Below are positions 34,744 through 42,968 of a stretch of 64,000 bases of DNA, in pieces. A program made the position numbers and the translations under genes. The notes beneath the pieces were generated by a model that saw nothing but the letters and a program-made list of their open reading frames with translations, ran no database searches and was not told the DNA's origin. Location: NCBI RefSeq assembly GCF_900102875.1, contig NZ_FNGH01000002.1:419538-483537 (forward strand). The letters are read 5' to 3'. Origin of the DNA: Franzmannia pantelleriensis. Its GTDB lineage: Bacteria; Pseudomonadota; Gammaproteobacteria; Pseudomonadales; Halomonadaceae. Numbering within the stretch: the stretch's first letter is position 1; each line of letters begins with the position of its first letter.

Positions 34744-35760
34744 ATGGGCATGTCCGAGTGGCTGCTGCCGGGCGTCATCGTCGCGCCCCTGGGCCTGGCC
34801 GGGCTGGGCCTGCTGGCGGCGGCGCTGGCGCTGGACCTGCTGGCCGGGGATCCGCGGCGCCTGCCGCATCCGGTGGTGGGCATTGGGCGTGCCATCGCCT
34901 GGCTGGAGGCGTGCTGGAACCACGGCCCGGCTGCATCGCGCCGCCGCCTTGGGGTGCTGGTGACCGCGCTGGTGGTGGGGGGTGCCTATGCCGCCGGTTG
35001 GGTGCTGCTCACGCTGCTGGGGTGGCTGCACCCCTGGCTTGGCTGGGCCGCCGAGCTATGGTTGCTGTGGAGCTGCTTGGCGATCAAGGGGCTGGCCGAT
35101 GCCGGGCGGGCGGTGGCAGTACCGCTGGCCGAGGGCGACCTGCCGGCAGCACGCCGGGCGCTGGGCATGATCGTGGGGCGCGACACCCAGACGCTGGATG
35201 AGAGCGAGATCGCCCGCGGCGCGGTGGAAACGGTCGCCGAGAACACGGTGGATGGCATCACTGCGCCGCTATTCTGGGCGCTCATCGGCGGCGCGCCCCT
35301 GGCGCTGGCCTACAAGGCGGTCAATACCCTCGACTCCATGGTGGGGTATCGCAGCGCCCGCTATCGCGACTTCGGCTGGGCCTCGGCGCGGCTCGACGAT
35401 CTGGCCAACTGGCCGGCGGCGCGGCTGACGGCGCTGGCGATCTGGCTCTCGTCCTGGTGGCTGCCCGGCACATGGCGGCAACGCGGAGCGCTGTCCGCCA
35501 CCCGTCGCGAGGCGCCACGCCATCCCAGCCCCAATGCCGGCTGGCCGGAGGCGATGGTGGCCAACCTGCTCGGCGTGCAACTCGGCGGTGTCAATTATTA
35601 CGCCGGCGAGGTATCGCATCGCGCTACCTTGGGCACTCCTCACCGGCCGCTGTGTGCGGCGGATATCGGCGCCGCCGTGCGACTGATGCATGGCGGCTGG
35701 ATAATGAGCCTGCTGTTGATGGCGCTGGTGCTGCTGATGCTTCGAGGTGTCTTCGCCTGA
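34744..35760 (+). CDS. cbiB: Adenosylcobinamide-phosphate synthase
   Basis: CbiB attaches aminopropanol phosphate to adenosylcobyric acid at the inner membrane. The 338-residue protein has several hydrophobic spans, DLLAGDPRRLPHPVVGIGRAI near residues 28-48, ARGAVETVAENTVDGITAPLFW near 155-176 and YKAVNTLDSMVGYR near 187-200, all typical of the family. It starts 3 bases after the cobT stop codon. Its partner CobD, making the aminopropanol phosphate, is encoded at 36.4 kb. Confidence 0.94.
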   Translation: MGMSEWLLPGVIVAPLGLAGLGLLAAALALDLLAGDPRRLPHPVVGIGRAIAWLEACWNHGPAASRRRLGVLVTALVVGGAYAAGWVLLTLLGWLHPWLGWAAELWLLWSCLAIKGLADAGRAVAVPLAEGDLPAARRALGMIVGRDTQTLDESEIARGAVETVAENTVDGITAPLFWALIGGAPLALAYKAVNTLDSMVGYRSARYRDFGWASARLDDLANWPAARLTALAIWLSSWWLPGTWRQRGALSATRREAPRHPSPNAGWPEAMVANLLGVQLGGVNYYAGEVSHRATLGTPHRPLCAADIGAAVRLMHGGWIMSLLLMALVLLMLRGVFA

Positions 35761-35780
35761 GCCAGGCCAGCAATGCACGC

Positions 35781-36245
35781 TCAGTAGGCGTTGAGCTGCT
35801 GAAGGTCCCTGACGATGTGGCGTACTTCGGCCTCATGCCCGTCCGCCAGGGATTGAAAAAAGGCAAGTTCCCGTCCGCCCGAGGCCCGCTCGGCTCGGTG
35901 AGTGTAGAGATCCTGCAAGGTCCGGTGCGCGGTCAGAGCGGTGGCCATCACGTCCTGTATTTCGCTGGTGCCGATTCCCCCTGGCAACCGCTCGACAACT
36001 GGTGGATGAGGGAAGTCCGTGGGATCGTCGAACCAAGTCTCAAGCACGGCTCGATGGTCACCATTCTCAGTGGCATAGCGGGTCAGTTCGCTGTGCTGCT
36101 TGTCCTCTCGCTGAGCGAGATACTCGAGCGCCATGCGCTGGCGCTCGCTCTCGGTAGTGGCGGCCAGCTGACGATACTGCTCGGCCATGCGGGAATGAAA
36201 GTCCGCTGCCCAGGACACCAACTCCCTTACTTGATGGAAACGCAT
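35781..36245 (-). CDS. Ferritin-like four-helix protein, unknown function
   Basis: A 154-residue helical protein starting MRFHQVRELVSWAADFHSRM. The charged pairs REDKQHSEL (about residues 45-53) and ADGHEAEVRHI near the end have the E...H spacing of ferritin/rubrerythrin-type metal ligands, so a di-metal site is possible. It lies on the opposite strand inside the cobalamin locus, between cbiB and cobD, 20 bases from the cbiB stop. The start at 36245 follows GGGAG by 8 bases; the frame from 36272 is less likely. No known cobalamin role. Confidence 0.6.
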   Translation of the reverse strand: MRFHQVRELVSWAADFHSRMAEQYRQLAATTESERQRMALEYLAQREDKQHSELTRYATENGDHRAVLETWFDDPTDFPHPPVVERLPGGIGTSEIQDVMATALTAHRTLQDLYTHRAERASGGRELAFFQSLADGHEAEVRHIVRDLQQLNAY

Positions 36246-36401
36246 GGTGGATTCTCCCGCAGCAAGGGGCAACTCACGAAAGGTTGCCGTTACTTACACC
36301 CTAGCCGAAACGGGGCAGTTCGCCTTGACCGTTATCAGGTTGGCGGGCAATGTCCTGTGGCTCATGGTAGCGTCGCTGCTGTTGCAGGGAGACTCTTGAA
36401 C

Positions 36402-37508
36402 ATGATCGATGCGACAGGCAATGGTGCCTGGCCGCTACACGGCGGCCAGCCGAGCGCCTTTGCCGCCCTGGCCCAGCGCCATGGCTGGCCCGGCGAGCGG
36501 CCGCTGACCGACCTCAGCGCCAATCTCAATCCGCTGGGGCCGCCGGCCTGGCTGGAGAGCCGGCTGCGCGACACCTTGCCGGCCCTGGCACGTTACCCCG
36601 ATCCCGACTATCCCACGGCCCGGCGGGCGATCGCCGACGCCGAGGGGCTGGCGCCTGAGCAGGTGCTGCTCACCAACGGCGGCGCCGAGGCGATCTTCCT
36701 CGCCGCCGCGCTGCATGCCGGCAAGCGTGCCGTGATCGTCGAGCCGACCTTCGGCGAGTATGCCCGCGCCTGCCGCCACTACGGCGTCGATATCGAACGG
36801 CTGAGGCTGCCGGAGCCGGACTTCTGCTTCGACCTTCAAGCCGCCGATGCGGCCATGCGCCATGCCGACCTGCTATGGCTGTGCCGGCCCAATAATCCCA
36901 CCGGCACCCTGGTGCCGCGGGCCGAGATCGAAGCCCTGGCCGCCCTGGGGCAGCGCCACGCTACGACCCTGGTGGTGGACGAGGCGTTCGTCGACTTCAG
37001 CGACGATGACCAGCGCCTGACGCCGCTGCTCGCCGACTATCCCAACCTGCTGCTGCTGCGTTCGCACACCAAGTTCTTCACCCTGCCGGGGTTGCGTCTG
37101 GGCGCGCTGCTGGGGAGTGCCGAGCAGATCTCCCGCGCCGCCGCCTGCCAGCTGCCGTGGAGCGTCAATGCCCTGGCCGCCGAGCTGGTAGCGCCGCTGT
37201 TGGCAGACCATGAGTATCTACGCCATACGCGGGCCTGGCTCGACGCCGAGCGTGGCTATCTGCAGGGCGGGGTGACACGACTCGGTTTCGAAACGCCGCC
37301 GACCCAGGCCAATTTCCTGCTGCTGCGCGATCCACGCGGCCCCGGCAGTGCCGATCCGCTGTTTCTCCACCTGCTCTCCCACGGCCTGCTGGCCCGGCAC
37401 ACCCATAACTTTCATGGCCTCGACGGCGGCTGGCTGCGGGTGGCGCTGAGCGAGCGCGACATCAATCGGCGTCTGCTCGAGGCGCTGGCTGCCTGGAGCG
37501 GTGCATGA
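36402..37508 (+). CDS. cobD: Threonine-phosphate decarboxylase
   Basis: A 368-residue PLP enzyme of aminotransferase class I/II fold that decarboxylates threonine phosphate to (R)-1-aminopropan-2-yl phosphate (CobD in Salmonella, called CobC in Pseudomonas). Landmarks are TDLSANLNPLGPP near the start, NGGAEAIFLAAAL, WLCRPNNPTGTLV and the PLP-lysine region LRSHTKFFTLPGLRLG. ATG at 36402 is used; the frame extends upstream through the antisense ferritin-like gene, but that part is spurious. ATGA overlap joins it to cobU. Confidence 0.92.
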   Translation: MIDATGNGAWPLHGGQPSAFAALAQRHGWPGERPLTDLSANLNPLGPPAWLESRLRDTLPALARYPDPDYPTARRAIADAEGLAPEQVLLTNGGAEAIFLAAALHAGKRAVIVEPTFGEYARACRHYGVDIERLRLPEPDFCFDLQAADAAMRHADLLWLCRPNNPTGTLVPRAEIEALAALGQRHATTLVVDEAFVDFSDDDQRLTPLLADYPNLLLLRSHTKFFTLPGLRLGALLGSAEQISRAAACQLPWSVNALAAELVAPLLADHEYLRHTRAWLDAERGYLQGGVTRLGFETPPTQANFLLLRDPRGPGSADPLFLHLLSHGLLARHTHNFHGLDGGWLRVALSERDINRRLLEALAAWSGA

Positions 37509-38038
37509 TCGCCTTCGTCAGCGGCGGCGCCCGCTCCGGCAAGAGCGCCTTCGCCGAGTCCCTGGTGCGTGAGTATCAGCGCCAGCGCGGCGGTGCGCGC
37601 TACTACCTGGCCACCGCCATGCCTGGGGACGCCGAGATGGCGGCGCGTATCGCCCGGCACCGCGTCGAGCGTGGCGATGCCTGGCGAACCCTGGAGGCCG
37701 CGACCCTGGATCTTGCCCTGGCCGAGGTCGAGCCGGCAAGCGTACTGCTGCTCGACTGCCTGACGCTGTGGGCCAGTCGGGTGCTGTTCGAGCTTGACCT
37801 CGAGGCGTCGGCGGCACTGGCTCAGCTCGAGCGGGCCCTGGCCAAGGCCCGCACCGCTGACATGGCGCTGGTGGTCGTCTCCAACGATATCAACGAGGGC
37901 ATGCCACCCGAGGATGACGCCAGCTGGCGCTATCTGGCCCTGCTGCAGGCCGCACACTGCCGGGTGGCGGCGGAGGCCGACTGCGTGGTGCAGGTGGTCG
38001 CCGGCTTGCCCCAGGTATGGAAGGGGAGCCTGCCATGA
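37505..38038 (+). CDS. cobU: Adenosylcobinamide kinase / guanylyltransferase
   Basis: A 177-residue bifunctional enzyme that phosphorylates adenosylcobinamide and transfers GMP to it. The P-loop SGGARSGKSAFAE is at the N-terminus. The segment TAMPGDAEMAARIARHRVERGDAWRTLEA carries the guanylylated-histidine motif (HRxxR). The later VVVSNDINEGMPPEDDASWRYL is altered from the usual NEVGxGIVP stretch, which curiously is retained by the CobU-like gene at 39347. It overlaps cobD and cobS by 4 bases each. Confidence 0.93.
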   Translation: MIAFVSGGARSGKSAFAESLVREYQRQRGGARYYLATAMPGDAEMAARIARHRVERGDAWRTLEAATLDLALAEVEPASVLLLDCLTLWASRVLFELDLEASAALAQLERALAKARTADMALVVVSNDINEGMPPEDDASWRYLALLQAAHCRVAAEADCVVQVVAGLPQVWKGSLP

Positions 38039-38790
38039 GCAACGCCGGCTATGGGCTGCTGCTGGCGCTGCAGTTCCTCACCCGTGTGCCGATCCCGCTA
38101 AACTGCCCCTGGACCCCGGCGACCAGCCGCTGGGCGGTACGCTGCTATCCGCTGGTCGGCATGCTGCTGGGAGGCTTGCTGGCGCTGGCCGGGCAGCTGT
38201 TCGGCAGTTTGCCGACGCCGCTGCTGGCACTGCTGCTGCTGAGCCTGTGGGTAGCGCTATCGGGTGGCCTGCACCTGGACGGGCTGATGGACGTGGCCGA
38301 TGCCCTGGGCAGCAACCGCCCGCTGGAGCAGCGCTGGGCGATCATGAAGGATCCCCACGTTGGCAGTTTCGCGATCATCGCGTTGCTGTTCCAACTGGCC
38401 TGGAAGGGGGCGCTGCTGTGGGCCTGGCTCGAGGCCGGCATTGGCCTGGTGTGGCTGGTGGCGGTGCTGGGGCTGGGGCGCCTGGGGGCCGTGGCACTGC
38501 TGGTGCTGGCGCCCGTGGCGCGCGAGGAGGGGTTGGCCTGGGCTTGGCAGCAGCACCTCGGCCATCGCGACCTGCTGCTGGCACTGCTGCCGCTGGTGCT
38601 GCTGTGGTGGCTGGCGCCGGGTTGGCTGCTGTCGCTCGGGGCGCTGCTGGTCTTTCTGTTGTCATACGGCGCGTTGATCATACGTGCCTTCAAGGGCATC
38701 AACGGCGATATCGTCGGTGCCGCCATCGAGGGAGGAGAGTTATGGCTGTTGCTGGTGGTCTGGTGGTCACTATCGTCCGTCATGGGCTGA
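38035..38790 (+). CDS. cobS: Adenosylcobinamide-GDP ribazoletransferase
   Basis: A 251-residue polytopic membrane enzyme joining alpha-ribazole (phosphate) to adenosylcobinamide-GDP, the final assembly step. The motifs LQFLTRVPIPL near the start, GGLHLDGLMDVADALGSNRPLEQRWAIMKDPHVGSFAI (about residues 77-114) and NGDIVGAAIEGGE near the C-terminus match CobS. The ATG at 38035 overlaps the cobU stop (ATGA). Its last 49 bases are also read by the next gene in another frame. Confidence 0.94.
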   Translation: MSNAGYGLLLALQFLTRVPIPLNCPWTPATSRWAVRCYPLVGMLLGGLLALAGQLFGSLPTPLLALLLLSLWVALSGGLHLDGLMDVADALGSNRPLEQRWAIMKDPHVGSFAIIALLFQLAWKGALLWAWLEAGIGLVWLVAVLGLGRLGAVALLVLAPVAREEGLAWAWQQHLGHRDLLLALLPLVLLWWLAPGWLLSLGALLVFLLSYGALIIRAFKGINGDIVGAAIEGGELWLLLVVWWSLSSVMG

Positions 38791-39392
38791 CGGCCTGGAA
38801 TGTCGAGCAACGCTACCAGGGTCAGCGCGATATACCGCTGTTGCTGCCCGATGCTGTGCCGGCGCTGGACCGCCTGCGCGATTACCTGCGCGCCTATCAA
38901 AGCGAGCGGCCTTTCGATGCCGTCTACTCCAGCGACCTGGGCCGCTGCCGGCAGACCTTGGCGCATGTCCTGGAAGGGCGCGAGGGCGATACGGCGCTCC
39001 ACGTCGAGCCGCGCCTGCGCGAGATGGACTTCGGCGCCTACGAGGGCAAGTGCTACGACGACCTCAAGGACCTGCCGCAGTATCGCGCCTGGATCGACAG
39101 CCAGGGCGAACAGGCCCCGCCTGAGGGTGAGTCGGCCGCGGCGCTGCGGGCGCGGCTCGATGCCTGGTTTGCCGAGCTGCTCGCCGCCGCCGAGGCGCAC
39201 GCCTGGCAGCGGGTGCTGGTGGTGACCCACGGCGGAGTGATTCGTGAGCTGCGGCGTCGCTTCGAGGCCATCGACTTCTGGGACGGCAGCGTGTCCCAGG
39301 CCGAAGGACGCTGCTTCGGCTTCGACAAGTCGCAAGGAGAGTGGCAATGCAGCTGGTCATCGGCGGTGCCTGCGCCGGCAAGCGCGGGTTAG
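38742..39392 (+). CDS. cobC: Histidine-phosphatase-family protein (alpha-ribazole phosphatase)
   Basis: A 216-residue phosphoglycerate-mutase-like phosphatase. The RHG motif is in VTIVRHGLTAWN (about residues 9-20), with SSDLGRCRQTL and MDFGAYEGK following and the second histidine in LVVTHGGVIREL. In this context it should dephosphorylate alpha-ribazole phosphate or cobalamin phosphate. The ATG at 38742 has GGAGGAGAG upstream and gives a 49-base overlap with cobS; a GTG at 38763 is possible but lacks such a site. Confidence 0.85.
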   Translation: MAVAGGLVVTIVRHGLTAWNVEQRYQGQRDIPLLLPDAVPALDRLRDYLRAYQSERPFDAVYSSDLGRCRQTLAHVLEGREGDTALHVEPRLREMDFGAYEGKCYDDLKDLPQYRAWIDSQGEQAPPEGESAAALRARLDAWFAELLAAAEAHAWQRVLVVTHGGVIRELRRRFEAIDFWDGSVSQAEGRCFGFDKSQGEWQCSWSSAVPAPASAG

Positions 39393-39769
39393 TCCAGCGC
39401 TGGTATCCCCATGCTCGTTGGCAGGCGCAGGAAGATGCAGCGCGCCAGGCGATCTTGCCCGCACCTGGCGAAACGCTGGTGGTGAGCGGCTGGGCGGGCT
39501 GGATTCGGGCCGCGCTGGCTGCCGCGCCGGGTGACGACGACGCCCTGCGCCTGGCGCTGATCGAGCGCCTCGACGCCCTGCGCGCCGCCGAGACCGAGAG
39601 CGCCGCCGAGGTGATACTGATCGTCGAGGAGATGGGCCGTGGCATCGTGCCGATGGGTGCCGAGCGGCGCCGCCTGCGCGATCTCAACGGCTGGCTGGCT
39701 CAGGACGCCGCGGCGCGCTGCGAGCGGGTCTGGTATGTGCGCCATGGGCTCTATCGGAGGTTGAGTTAG
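39347..39769 (+). CDS. CobU-like paralog, probably degenerate
   Basis: A 140-residue protein whose ends resemble CobU: an N-terminal P-loop-like VIGGACAGKRGLV (canonical GGxRSGKS, so Ser/Lys-Ser changed to Lys-Arg) and a C-terminal VEEMGRGIVPMGAERRRLRDLNGWLAQ that closely follows the CobU NEVGxGIVP...FRDL pattern. The HRxxR segment carrying the guanylylated histidine is absent, and the protein is about 40 residues short. GGAG precedes ATG 39347, within the end of cobC (46-base overlap). It may be an accessory or regulatory nucleotide-binding protein. Confidence 0.7.
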   Translation: MQLVIGGACAGKRGLVQRWYPHARWQAQEDAARQAILPAPGETLVVSGWAGWIRAALAAAPGDDDALRLALIERLDALRAAETESAAEVILIVEEMGRGIVPMGAERRRLRDLNGWLAQDAAARCERVWYVRHGLYRRLS

Positions 39770-39821
39770 TCCAAGGCCATGACAGTAGCCCCTTAGCGAG
39801 GAACGCCGGGGGCAGGGCGAA

Positions 39822-39885
39822 GAGGAGGTGTCGATGCCATGGATGGCATCGGTAGCGCCCAGGGATGGGTTCACAGCGCCTCCTC
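39822..39885 (+). repeat. Structured intergenic repeat, copy 1
   Basis: An outer stem GAGGAGG (39822-39828) / CCTCCTC (39879-39885) encloses a palindromic hairpin GATGCCATGGATGGCATC (39833-39850) and a core beginning GTAGCGCCCAGGGATGGG (39852-39880) in which CCCA-GGGA-TGGG forms a GNRA-capped hairpin. The core is identical in copy 2 (57606-57668) while the stems differ but still pair. It lies between the CobU-like gene and the btuB riboswitch. Confidence 0.75.
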
Positions 39886-39995
39886 GTAGGCCTGCCGACG
39901 GATCAGTTCCGAGCGGTGTCGCTATCTGCAATATCGCCGCAAATCCCCACGAATTGACCTTTACCAGGCGCATTGCTAGCTTACCGCCACTCTCA

Positions 39996-40198
39996 GGTGC
40001 TGGCGGCGAGCTCGCCGCCAGGTAAACGGGAAGTCGGTGCGCGATCCCTGTTTCGCTACTCCGACGCTGCCCCCGCAACGGTGATCGAGTCAACGACCGT
40101 CGATATGCCACTGTGCCCGCTTGGGCATGGGAAGGCGACGCTCGAGAAGGCCCATGGCGGCCTTCGCTCGTCAGCCCGGAGACCGGCCCGAGAGCACC
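39996..40198 (+). promoter_or_regulatory. Cobalamin riboswitch controlling btuB
   Basis: Diagnostic elements are the closing P1 pair GGTGCT (39996-40001) / AGCACC (40193-40198), CGCTGCCCCCGCAACGGTGA (around 40065-40084), TGCCACTGTGCCCG...GGGAAGG, and the B12 box AGCCCGGAGACCGGCC (40173-40188). Downstream, GCCGTGC/GCACGGC (about 40221-40240) can form a hairpin near the btuB ribosome-binding site without a T-run, suggesting translational control. With repeat copy 1 it fills most of the 486-base gap before btuB. Confidence 0.93.
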
Positions 40199-40255
40199 GT
40201 GCAAGCCAATAAACATGACGCCGTGCGGGTGAGCACGGCGAGCAAGGGACTCTCC

Positions 40256-42079
40256 ATGAACGCTCCACTCTCCTCTCGTGGCCTGGCGGCTTTCGCCCTG
40301 GCCGCGCTGCCGCTGGCCGTCCAGGCCCAGAGTTCGCCAGCATCACCGGCCGACGAGCCAAGCGACGCTCAGCAGCTCAACCCGGTGGTGGTGACCGCCG
40401 CCCTGGCGCCGCGCACCGCCGACGAAACGCTCTCGTCGGTCAGCGTGCTCGACGAAGCCACCCTGCGCCGCCAGGACCCTACCAGCGTGACCGACCTGCT
40501 GCGCGGCCAGCCCGGCGTCGATGTCACCACCAACGGTAGTTTCGGCAAGAACAGCAGTGTCTACCTGCGCGGCACCGGTAACGATCAGAACGTGCTGCTG
40601 ATCGACGGCATTCGCCTGCGCTCGGCCACCGCCGGTGGTGCAGCATGGCACTATCTCGACCCGCGCATGTTCCAGCGTGCCGAGATCGTGCGCGGCCCGC
40701 GCGGCAGCCTGTTCGGTGCCGACGCGGTGGGCGGCGTGGTGCAGCTGTTTACCCACGACGCCGAGGAGGGCGGTCCGCACCCGCGTATTTCTGCCGGCGG
40801 CGGTTCCTTCAACACCCAGCGCTACAGTGCCGGCTTCTCCGGCAGTGAGGGCGGCACCCGCTACAGCTTCGCCGGCAGTCATTTCAGTACCGACGGCACG
40901 CCGGTGCGCCGTGGCGGTGACGACAAGGGCTACGACAACACGACGGCACTGGCGCGGATGTCGCATACCTTCGGCGACGGTAGCGAGGTCGGCGTGCTGG
41001 CGCTGCGCGCCCGCGGCAGCAACGAGTTCGACGGCGGCGAGAGCGATTTCGTCCAGCAGGTTGCCGGGGTCTACACCGAGTTGCCGATCACCGCGCAGTG
41101 GACCAGCCGGCTGACGCTCAGCGAGGCGCGTGATGAGCTGGATTCCCTCGACGATTTCGGCGACTCCATCATCGATACCCGTACTCAGACGCTGCGCTGG
41201 CAGAATACCCTCGATCTCGGCATGCACGAGCTGATCGCCGGGGCCGAGTACAGCGAAGACAGGGTGTCGGGCAGCAACGACTATGCCGTCGATAGCCGCG
41301 ACAACGTTGCGGTGTTTGCACAGGGGCTGCTGGACTTCGCGCCCTTTGCGGTACAGGCCAGCCTGCGCTACGACGATAACCAGGCCTACGGCGAAGAAGT
41401 CACCGGCGGTCTGGCGCTGGGTTACGATCTCGATGACCGGCATACGCTGCGGGCAAGCTATGGCACGGCCTTCAAGGCGCCGAGTTTCAATGACCTCTAC
41501 TTCCCGGGCTTCGGCAATCCCGACCTGGAGGCAGAGACATCCGAGACGGTCGAGCTCGGGGTTCGCGGTCAGTATGCGCGTTGGTTCTGGGATTCGGCGC
41601 TGTATCAGACCGATATCGATAACCTGATCGCCGGCCAGCGCGGCGAGCTGACCACGAATATTCCCACCACGCGTATCCGTGGCATCGAGCTTTCCGCCGG
41701 GGCCGAGCTCGACGACTGGACGCTGGCGGCGGCGCTGACCTACAGCGATCCCGAAAATCGCGCTACCGGCAAGCGCATCCAGCGGCGCGCCTCCCAGAGC
41801 CTGCGCCTAGACGCTGACCGCGAATTGGGTGACTGGTCGCTGGGCGGCTCGTGGATCGTGCAGAACCATCGCTACAACGATGCCGAGAATGAAGAGCGGA
41901 TTGGCGGCTACGGGCTGGTCAACCTGCGTGCCGGCTGGCAATTTGCTCCGCTATGGTCGGCACGCCTGACCGTGGAGAATGCGCTTGATAAGGACTACGT
42001 CACGACACGCTTCTTCGATGGCGATGACTATCTCAGCGCCGGACGTGCGGCGTTCGTCAGTGTGCACTTTGGCCACTAG
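40256..42079 (+). CDS. btuB: TonB-dependent cobalamin receptor
   Basis: A 607-residue outer-membrane receptor for vitamin B12. The signal peptide MNAPLSSRGLAAFALAALPLAVQA is followed by a TonB-box-like NPVVVTAAL, the plug domain (SVYLRGTGNDQNVLLIDGIRL, IVRGPRGSLFGADAVGGVVQLFT) and a 22-strand-type barrel with LRASYGTAFKAPSFNDLYFPGFGNPDLEAE. It ends in SVHFGH rather than an aromatic residue, slightly unusual for a barrel. AAGGGA precedes the ATG at 40256. The riboswitch and downstream btuFCD support B12 as ligand. Confidence 0.93.
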   Translation: MNAPLSSRGLAAFALAALPLAVQAQSSPASPADEPSDAQQLNPVVVTAALAPRTADETLSSVSVLDEATLRRQDPTSVTDLLRGQPGVDVTTNGSFGKNSSVYLRGTGNDQNVLLIDGIRLRSATAGGAAWHYLDPRMFQRAEIVRGPRGSLFGADAVGGVVQLFTHDAEEGGPHPRISAGGGSFNTQRYSAGFSGSEGGTRYSFAGSHFSTDGTPVRRGGDDKGYDNTTALARMSHTFGDGSEVGVLALRARGSNEFDGGESDFVQQVAGVYTELPITAQWTSRLTLSEARDELDSLDDFGDSIIDTRTQTLRWQNTLDLGMHELIAGAEYSEDRVSGSNDYAVDSRDNVAVFAQGLLDFAPFAVQASLRYDDNQAYGEEVTGGLALGYDLDDRHTLRASYGTAFKAPSFNDLYFPGFGNPDLEAETSETVELGVRGQYARWFWDSALYQTDIDNLIAGQRGELTTNIPTTRIRGIELSAGAELDDWTLAAALTYSDPENRATGKRIQRRASQSLRLDADRELGDWSLGGSWIVQNHRYNDAENEERIGGYGLVNLRAGWQFAPLWSARLTVENALDKDYVTTRFFDGDDYLSAGRAAFVSVHFGH

Positions 42080-42968
42080 ACCGATACTCGGCCGGCTTGC
42101 CGGGCTGGCGTTGGGGCTCCTACCGTGGTGGGGGAGCGCCCACGCAGAGCCCGTCTGCGTGGTCGATGACCGCGACCGCGAGGTGTGCCTGGAGGCGCCT
42201 GCCAGCCGCATTGCCGCGCTCTCGCCCGGCGCCACCGAGCTGATCTGGGCCGCCGGTGCCGGCGACCGGGTGGTCGCCGTGGTGGCCTATAGCGACTACC
42301 CCCCAGAGGCCCGGCAAGTGACCTCGGTGGGCAGCCATACCCGTGTCGATCTGGAGACCTTGGTCTATCTCGAGCCGGACCTGGTGATCGGTTGGATCAC
42401 CGGCAATCCCCCCGAGCAGCTCGAGACCATCGAGCAGCTCGGGCTGCCGGTGTTCTATATCGAGCCGCGCAGCATCGAAAGCGTGGCCACGACCATCGAG
42501 CGCCTGGCGCGTTTGGCAGGCAGCGAGGCCGAGGGCGATGAGGTGGCCGCGGCGTTTCGCACCGGCATGCGTGCGCTAGCCGCCGAGTACGCCGACGCCG
42601 AGCCGGTAGCGACCTTTTATCAGGTCTGGGATGAGCCGCTGATGAGCGTCAACGATGAGCACCTGATCGGCGAAGTGGTCCAGCTGTGCGGAGGCGTCAA
42701 TGTGTTCGGCGAGCTCTCGCGGCTGGTGCCGCGCATCGACGATGAAGCCGTGCTGGCCGCCGATCCGGAGGCGATCATCGCTGGCGGCATGGGCGAGGAG
42801 AACCGCCACTGGCTGACCCACTGGCAGCAGTATCCCGGCCTTACCGCGGTGGCGCGTGACAACCTGTTCTTCGTGCCGCCGTCGCTGATTCAGCGCCCCA
42901 CGCCGCGCCTGCTCGAGGGCAGTCGTATCCTGTGCGAAAAGCTCGAGGTGGCGCGTGGCCGCCGCTGA
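42060..42968 (+). CDS. btuF: Periplasmic cobalamin-binding protein
   Basis: A 302-residue binding protein of the BtuF/FecB fold. After a signal-like stretch (LGRLAGLALGLLPWWGSAHA) comes RIAALSPGATELIWAAGAGDRVVAVVAYSDYPPEA, highly typical of BtuF, then VYLEPDLVIGW and GGVNVFG. No strong ribosome-binding site is seen; I use the GTG at 42060, which overlaps the btuB end by 20 bases, and a TTG at 42069 is an alternative. It passes B12 to the BtuC permease encoded next. Confidence 0.88.
   Translation: MCTLATRPILGRLAGLALGLLPWWGSAHAEPVCVVDDRDREVCLEAPASRIAALSPGATELIWAAGAGDRVVAVVAYSDYPPEARQVTSVGSHTRVDLETLVYLEPDLVIGWITGNPPEQLETIEQLGLPVFYIEPRSIESVATTIERLARLAGSEAEGDEVAAAFRTGMRALAAEYADAEPVATFYQVWDEPLMSVNDEHLIGEVVQLCGGVNVFGELSRLVPRIDDEAVLAADPEAIIAGGMGEENRHWLTHWQQYPGLTAVARDNLFFVPPSLIQRPTPRLLEGSRILCEKLEVARGRR

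Noticed and set aside
35457..36401. Upstream extension of the cobD frame (315 codons) suggesting a fusion protein
   Set aside because: The extension runs antisense through cbiB and the ferritin-like gene and resembles no domain. The family-typical N-terminus begins at the ATG at 36402.
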